Below, one piece after another: positions 61,180 through 64,000 of a stretch of 64,000 nucleotides of DNA. Source of the stretch: Epiperipatus broadwayi (Eukaryota; Onychophora; Udeonychophora; Euonychophora; Peripatidae). The DNA lies in contig JAQFVV010006198.1 in the NCBI GenBank assembly GCA_028023455.1, positions 34,227,979 through 34,291,978 on the forward strand, given 5' to 3'. The notes beneath the pieces were generated by a model. The model was given only the letters and a program-made list of their open reading frames with translations, was not told the DNA's origin and ran no database searches. The position numbers and the translations under genes were made by a program. How positions within the stretch are numbered: position 1 is the stretch's first letter; each line of letters starts with the position of its first letter.

Positions 61180-62080
61180 CATAACTGTGAGCTAATTGTA
61201 ATTGATTTTAAACACAATCGGATATATATATATGTAATAATGTAAATTATAATCATTTCACAATGGATAAAGGGAATTTCTATTCACATTAAAGTACCCA
61301 ATAGAATATTATATTTCACACTTTAAGGAATTGAAAGCACGCAAGTTAAAGATGGAAATTGTCACATACCTATATAAAGACTGCATAGATAAATTTGAAT
61401 TTTATTAAATCTAAAGTTCATGATTAAAGTTTTAAGAAAATACAATGTTTTGAATAATGATGAATAATACTTTATGGAAAGTTTTTAAAAATAATGTAGA
61501 TAAATTTGTATAATATAATGTGGTAGCTTATTACTATTGCTAAGACAGTGATGAAATTAAAATCTAGCTCCTATCATAGCTATCCCATCAGTCATATTTT
61601 AGTATTTTTAATTGGAACAATCCTACTATTACAGTTTTTTAATTTTCTAACAAAACCATCTATTACTTCTCACACAAAACTTATTTATTTTTTAATGAAT
61701 ATTTTATTTTGTGCTATCATCATCACAGTAGATTTACAATTATACTTATTTATAATATTTAATTTTGTTTCATAGCATATCAAAATACACCAAAAATTTT
61801 ACTTGCTCAACAATTTATTTTTATTAGGATATATGTCATTGGGATAAAAAAAACATATCTGGATATTCCATAAAGTTTTACATGTACACTGTCATTTCAT
61901 ATTATTTCCATGTATAAAATATTGTTCCACATTATTTCTATTCTTGTTTTAACTTGTATATAAAATGCTTTAACTATTTTGCTTCGGTGTTTAAATCAAA
62001 CTGTAAATGTTTGCAATAGCAAAATATTACTGCTGTGATTGGTTTTAAGCAAATTAATTTGAAAACAACTTTTTATTATT
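61180..62080. other. Non-coding stretch
   Basis: AT-rich. The open frame 61548-61775 is hydrophobic because of its T-rich codons and has no other support. Confidence 0.4.
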
Positions 62081-62084
62081 ATGG

Positions 62085-62128
62085 ACCAACTGATGATTGC
62101 TGGTTTAGCATGAAATACGTATATTGGT
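62085..62128 (+). ncRNA. Hammerhead ribozyme motif (type I, minimal stem III), AUA cleavage site
   Basis: Stem I 5' arm ACCAA (62085-62089); core box CTGATGA (62090-62096, perfect); stem II T-TGCT-GGTTT-AGCA-T (62097-62111) with a U-U mismatch at its base and 4 good pairs. The core box GAAA (62112-62115) is perfect. Palindromic stem III TACGTA (62116-62121) is followed by U and A completing an allowed NUH triplet (AUA, cleavage after 62123). Stem I 3' arm TTGGT (62124-62128) pairs perfectly with ACCAA. All catalytic core positions are present. A tRNA-like stretch at about 62172-62232 follows 45 bases downstream. The parent element was not identified. Confidence 0.65.
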
Positions 62129-62171
62129 GATTATTTATCTTTTCAACATATGTGTGTTCAAGTGTATCAGT

Positions 62172-62232
62172 GTTATGAGATGGTGTGGAGAGTGGTGGGT
62201 CATGTGAAAGTCTGTGCTCATACCCTGTCTAT
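62172..62232 (+). other. tRNA-like sequence fragment
   Basis: GTGGAGAGTGGTGGGTCATG and GTGAAAGTCTGTGCTCATACC resemble a tRNA A box and B box. A similar pair (TCGATAGCTGAAAGGTGCTTG, GAAAGTCTGTGTTCAAATC) lies at about 63268-63310, suggesting a third small tRNA-derived family. Weak. Confidence 0.35.
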
Positions 62233-62239
62233 TACATAT

Positions 62240-63435
62240 ATAGACACAGGTATATATAAGCCTGTGTATTTCAGCTATTATTGAATATATATTATATTGT
62301 TTGAGACATGCAAATTTCTCAAGAGTGAAATTGAAAAAATATTTGATTACAAAACTCTCAGTTGTAGCTTTGTTAGAAATTAGTTTGCATTGTCTTTTTT
62401 ATTACTCTGTATGCAATATTCACATCAGTCAGTAGGATTTTATAATTTATGTATTTTCAATTTTTAGAATGGTACTCAACTAATGTATATTATTTTTCCA
62501 TATAATTGATAATGCAAAAAAAAAAAACATTAAAAAAAAATTCTATTTTTCTTTCTATAATTCTGGTATCTCTGTAGAATCACTCTTATATAGACAATGA
62601 CTATGTATAGACAGTGGCTATTGTCTTTTTGAATAAGTTAACTGTGAATTGATATAATATATATTCTAAATTTATTTAATTGTGAAAAGATGAATCAGTT
62701 TTTTTTTTTTTTTAAGCAAACAAAATTCTGTAGTTAGCTGAAAACTTTTCTAAAGTAGCAGGAAAAAAAATTTTTCTAAATCAACTAACATGAAGTTTGA
62801 ACAGAAAACTTTTTTAAAAAATAGATTTTAATGAAGAAAAGATGAGGATGAAAGAACTAATCATTAAATTTTTATTTATTACTATTTTTTTTATTATGAA
62901 AAGTATATATAAGTTAAAATTAATAGTTATTAATAATATATTTAATATTTTTAAGTCAGCAGCATAATGAAAAGGGAAGATTACTTTCGTTGAATTATTT
63001 TAGTCAGAACATTTATTATAAATTTTTTATAATGTATAATAAAATATTCTCTAACTATACATTAAATAAAAAATAATGGGGCTTGTGCTTGTTTAGTTTT
63101 AAAAATATAGTATATTATAAAGATATCTGCTGGGAATTAACATTTTTCTTATTTCAAAATGAATTTTAATGAATCATTAAAATTTGAAATGTTAATTGTG
63201 AAATTTAGATTTTGTTTTTGTTTTTTTTTTTAAAAAGGAAAAGTTCAGACTAGCTATATGAGATAGAATCGATAGCTGAAAGGTGCTTGAAAGTCTGTGT
63301 TCAAATCATCTACGATTACATCTAATTTCCAGGTATATTCAATTATGCTTGTATTCTAATACTAGTTGCAACTATAAGATGGACACTGAATCCATATGTA
63401 TGTTAGTATTATTAAACCTAAGTCTATGAACTAGT
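62240..63435. other. Non-coding stretch
   Basis: AT-rich with A and T homopolymers (about 62516, 62699, 63222). No gene is supported. Confidence 0.4.
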
Positions 63436-63440
63436 TTAAA

Positions 63441-63510
63441 TTCTCGTGCAGTAGTAGAATGTCAGATTCTTGAGCATAAGGTCCTCGAATCAATTCCAGT
63501 TCTGACATTT
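63441..63510 (+). mobile_element. Second tRNA-like SINE family, copy 4
   Basis: TCTCGTGCAGTAGTAGAATG, TCAGATTCTTGAGCATAAGG and TCCTCGAATCAATTCCAGTT align with the copy at 57155-57245 in opposite orientation. Box B GTCCTCGAATCAATTCC is the best preserved of the family. Confidence 0.55.
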
Positions 63511-63583
63511 ATTATGAATTCATGAACTATAAAGTCAAATCTATTATTTTCAATTTTAATTAATTTAAACATTATTAGTCCAT

Positions 63584-63964
63584 GATTTAGTTAGAACTAA
63601 ATACTATAATTACTTTTAGTGTTGTTTTACATATTGTAAGAAGATTAAAAACTATGGACAACTTCCATATCTTTTCAGTTTTTAAAGTCAGCCATTTCCC
63701 CTGTCATCGCGATTTAGTTAGAACTAAATACTGAAATTGCTTTTATTACTGTTTTACATATCGTAAGGAGATTAAAAACTTTAGACAACTTCCATGTCTT
63801 TTCAGTTTTTAAAGTCAACCATTTTGCTTGTCATCATGACTTAGTTAGAATTAAATTCTGAAATTTCTTTTATTATTGTTTTATATATCGTAAGGAGATT
63901 AAAAGCTGTAGACAACTTCCGTGTTTTTTCAGTTTTTAAAGTCAGCCATTTTCCCTGTCTTGGT
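63584..63964 (+). repeat. Tandem (satellite-like) array, three 127-bp units
   Basis: Units start at 63584, 63711 and 63838 with GA(T/C)TTAGTTAGAAYTAAA and end CAGTTTTTAAAGTCARCCAT followed by a CCTGTCATC-type end. The spacing is exactly 127 bp both times, with scattered substitutions and no obvious indels. The third unit ends about 63964 in diverged sequence. No open frame, and no hammerhead core, was found in the unit. Confidence 0.9.
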
Positions 63965-64000
63965 GTCCTTTGTCAGTTAAGAGTGTTATTTTCAATTTTT

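Noticed and set aside
57895-62128. The two plus-strand hammerheads as the terminal repeats of one Penelope-like element
   Set aside because: Stem sequences and flanks differ, and no Penelope-type RT or GIY-YIG endonuclease was seen between them.
1-64000. CRISPR arrays, operons, Shine-Dalgarno sites, attachment sites
   Set aside because: Composition, splice sites and retrotransposon content are those of an animal genome. No regularly spaced prokaryotic-type repeats are present.

Overview
This is an animal (metazoan) genomic window. By eye it is very AT-rich, with long homopolymer runs and no bacterial-style gene packing. The longest open frames are about 130 codons, and most are shadows or broken pieces of retrotransposons. 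The repeats (non-LTR retrotransposons with apurinic endonuclease and reverse transcriptase, tRNA-derived SINEs with target-site duplications, foldback MITEs, hammerhead ribozyme motifs) fit an invertebrate such as an arthropod, cnidarian or mollusc. I cannot name the species. AT content was judged by eye, not computed.

Layout. 1-10.9 kb: sparse non-coding DNA with LINE tails (2.87-3.70 kb minus, 3.74-4.02 kb plus, two more tails at 6.3-7.1 kb) and a foldback repeat near 8 kb. 10.9-14.1 kb: one long decayed plus-strand LINE, interrupted by an insertion that itself carries a SINE. It is followed by a 49-bp tandem array. 16.1-19.1 kb: a decayed minus-strand LINE. 22.4-22.9 kb: a LINE C-terminal zinc-knuckle fragment. 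23.9-24.3 kb: a 391-bp palindromic MITE. 27.6-30.6 kb: a minus-strand LINE whose tail was hit by a SINE with a perfect 17-bp duplication. 31.8-34.9 kb: short palindromic MITEs, a SINE, and an 830-bp DNA transposon with inverted ends and a near-perfect 8-bp target duplication. 37.2 kb: foldback MITE. 39.0 kb: hammerhead ribozyme. 43.6-48.5 kb: minus-strand Jockey-like LINE with an insertion. 49.85-52.9 kb: plus-strand LINE. 52.9-60.4 kb: LINE pieces, related MITEs and a second hammerhead. 62.1 kb: third hammerhead. 63.58-63.96 kb: three 127-bp satellite units.

The only convincing host-gene signal is at 41.96-42.48 kb. A minus-strand start codon followed by a strong splice donor is joined in correct phase to a 98-bp exon with clean acceptor and donor sites. 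About 240 bp away a plus-strand ATG GCG start runs into its own donor. Between them lies a CpG-containing segment with CRE-like sites. I read this as a divergent promoter of two genes, with most of the window as their introns or intergenic DNA filled by repeats.

The most unusual content is three hammerhead-ribozyme motifs (38983-39024 minus, 57895-57931 plus, 62085-62128 plus). All share one architecture: a 5-6 bp stem I, the CUGANGA and GAAA core boxes, a short stem II, and a minimal palindromic stem III. One of them sits inside a MITE.
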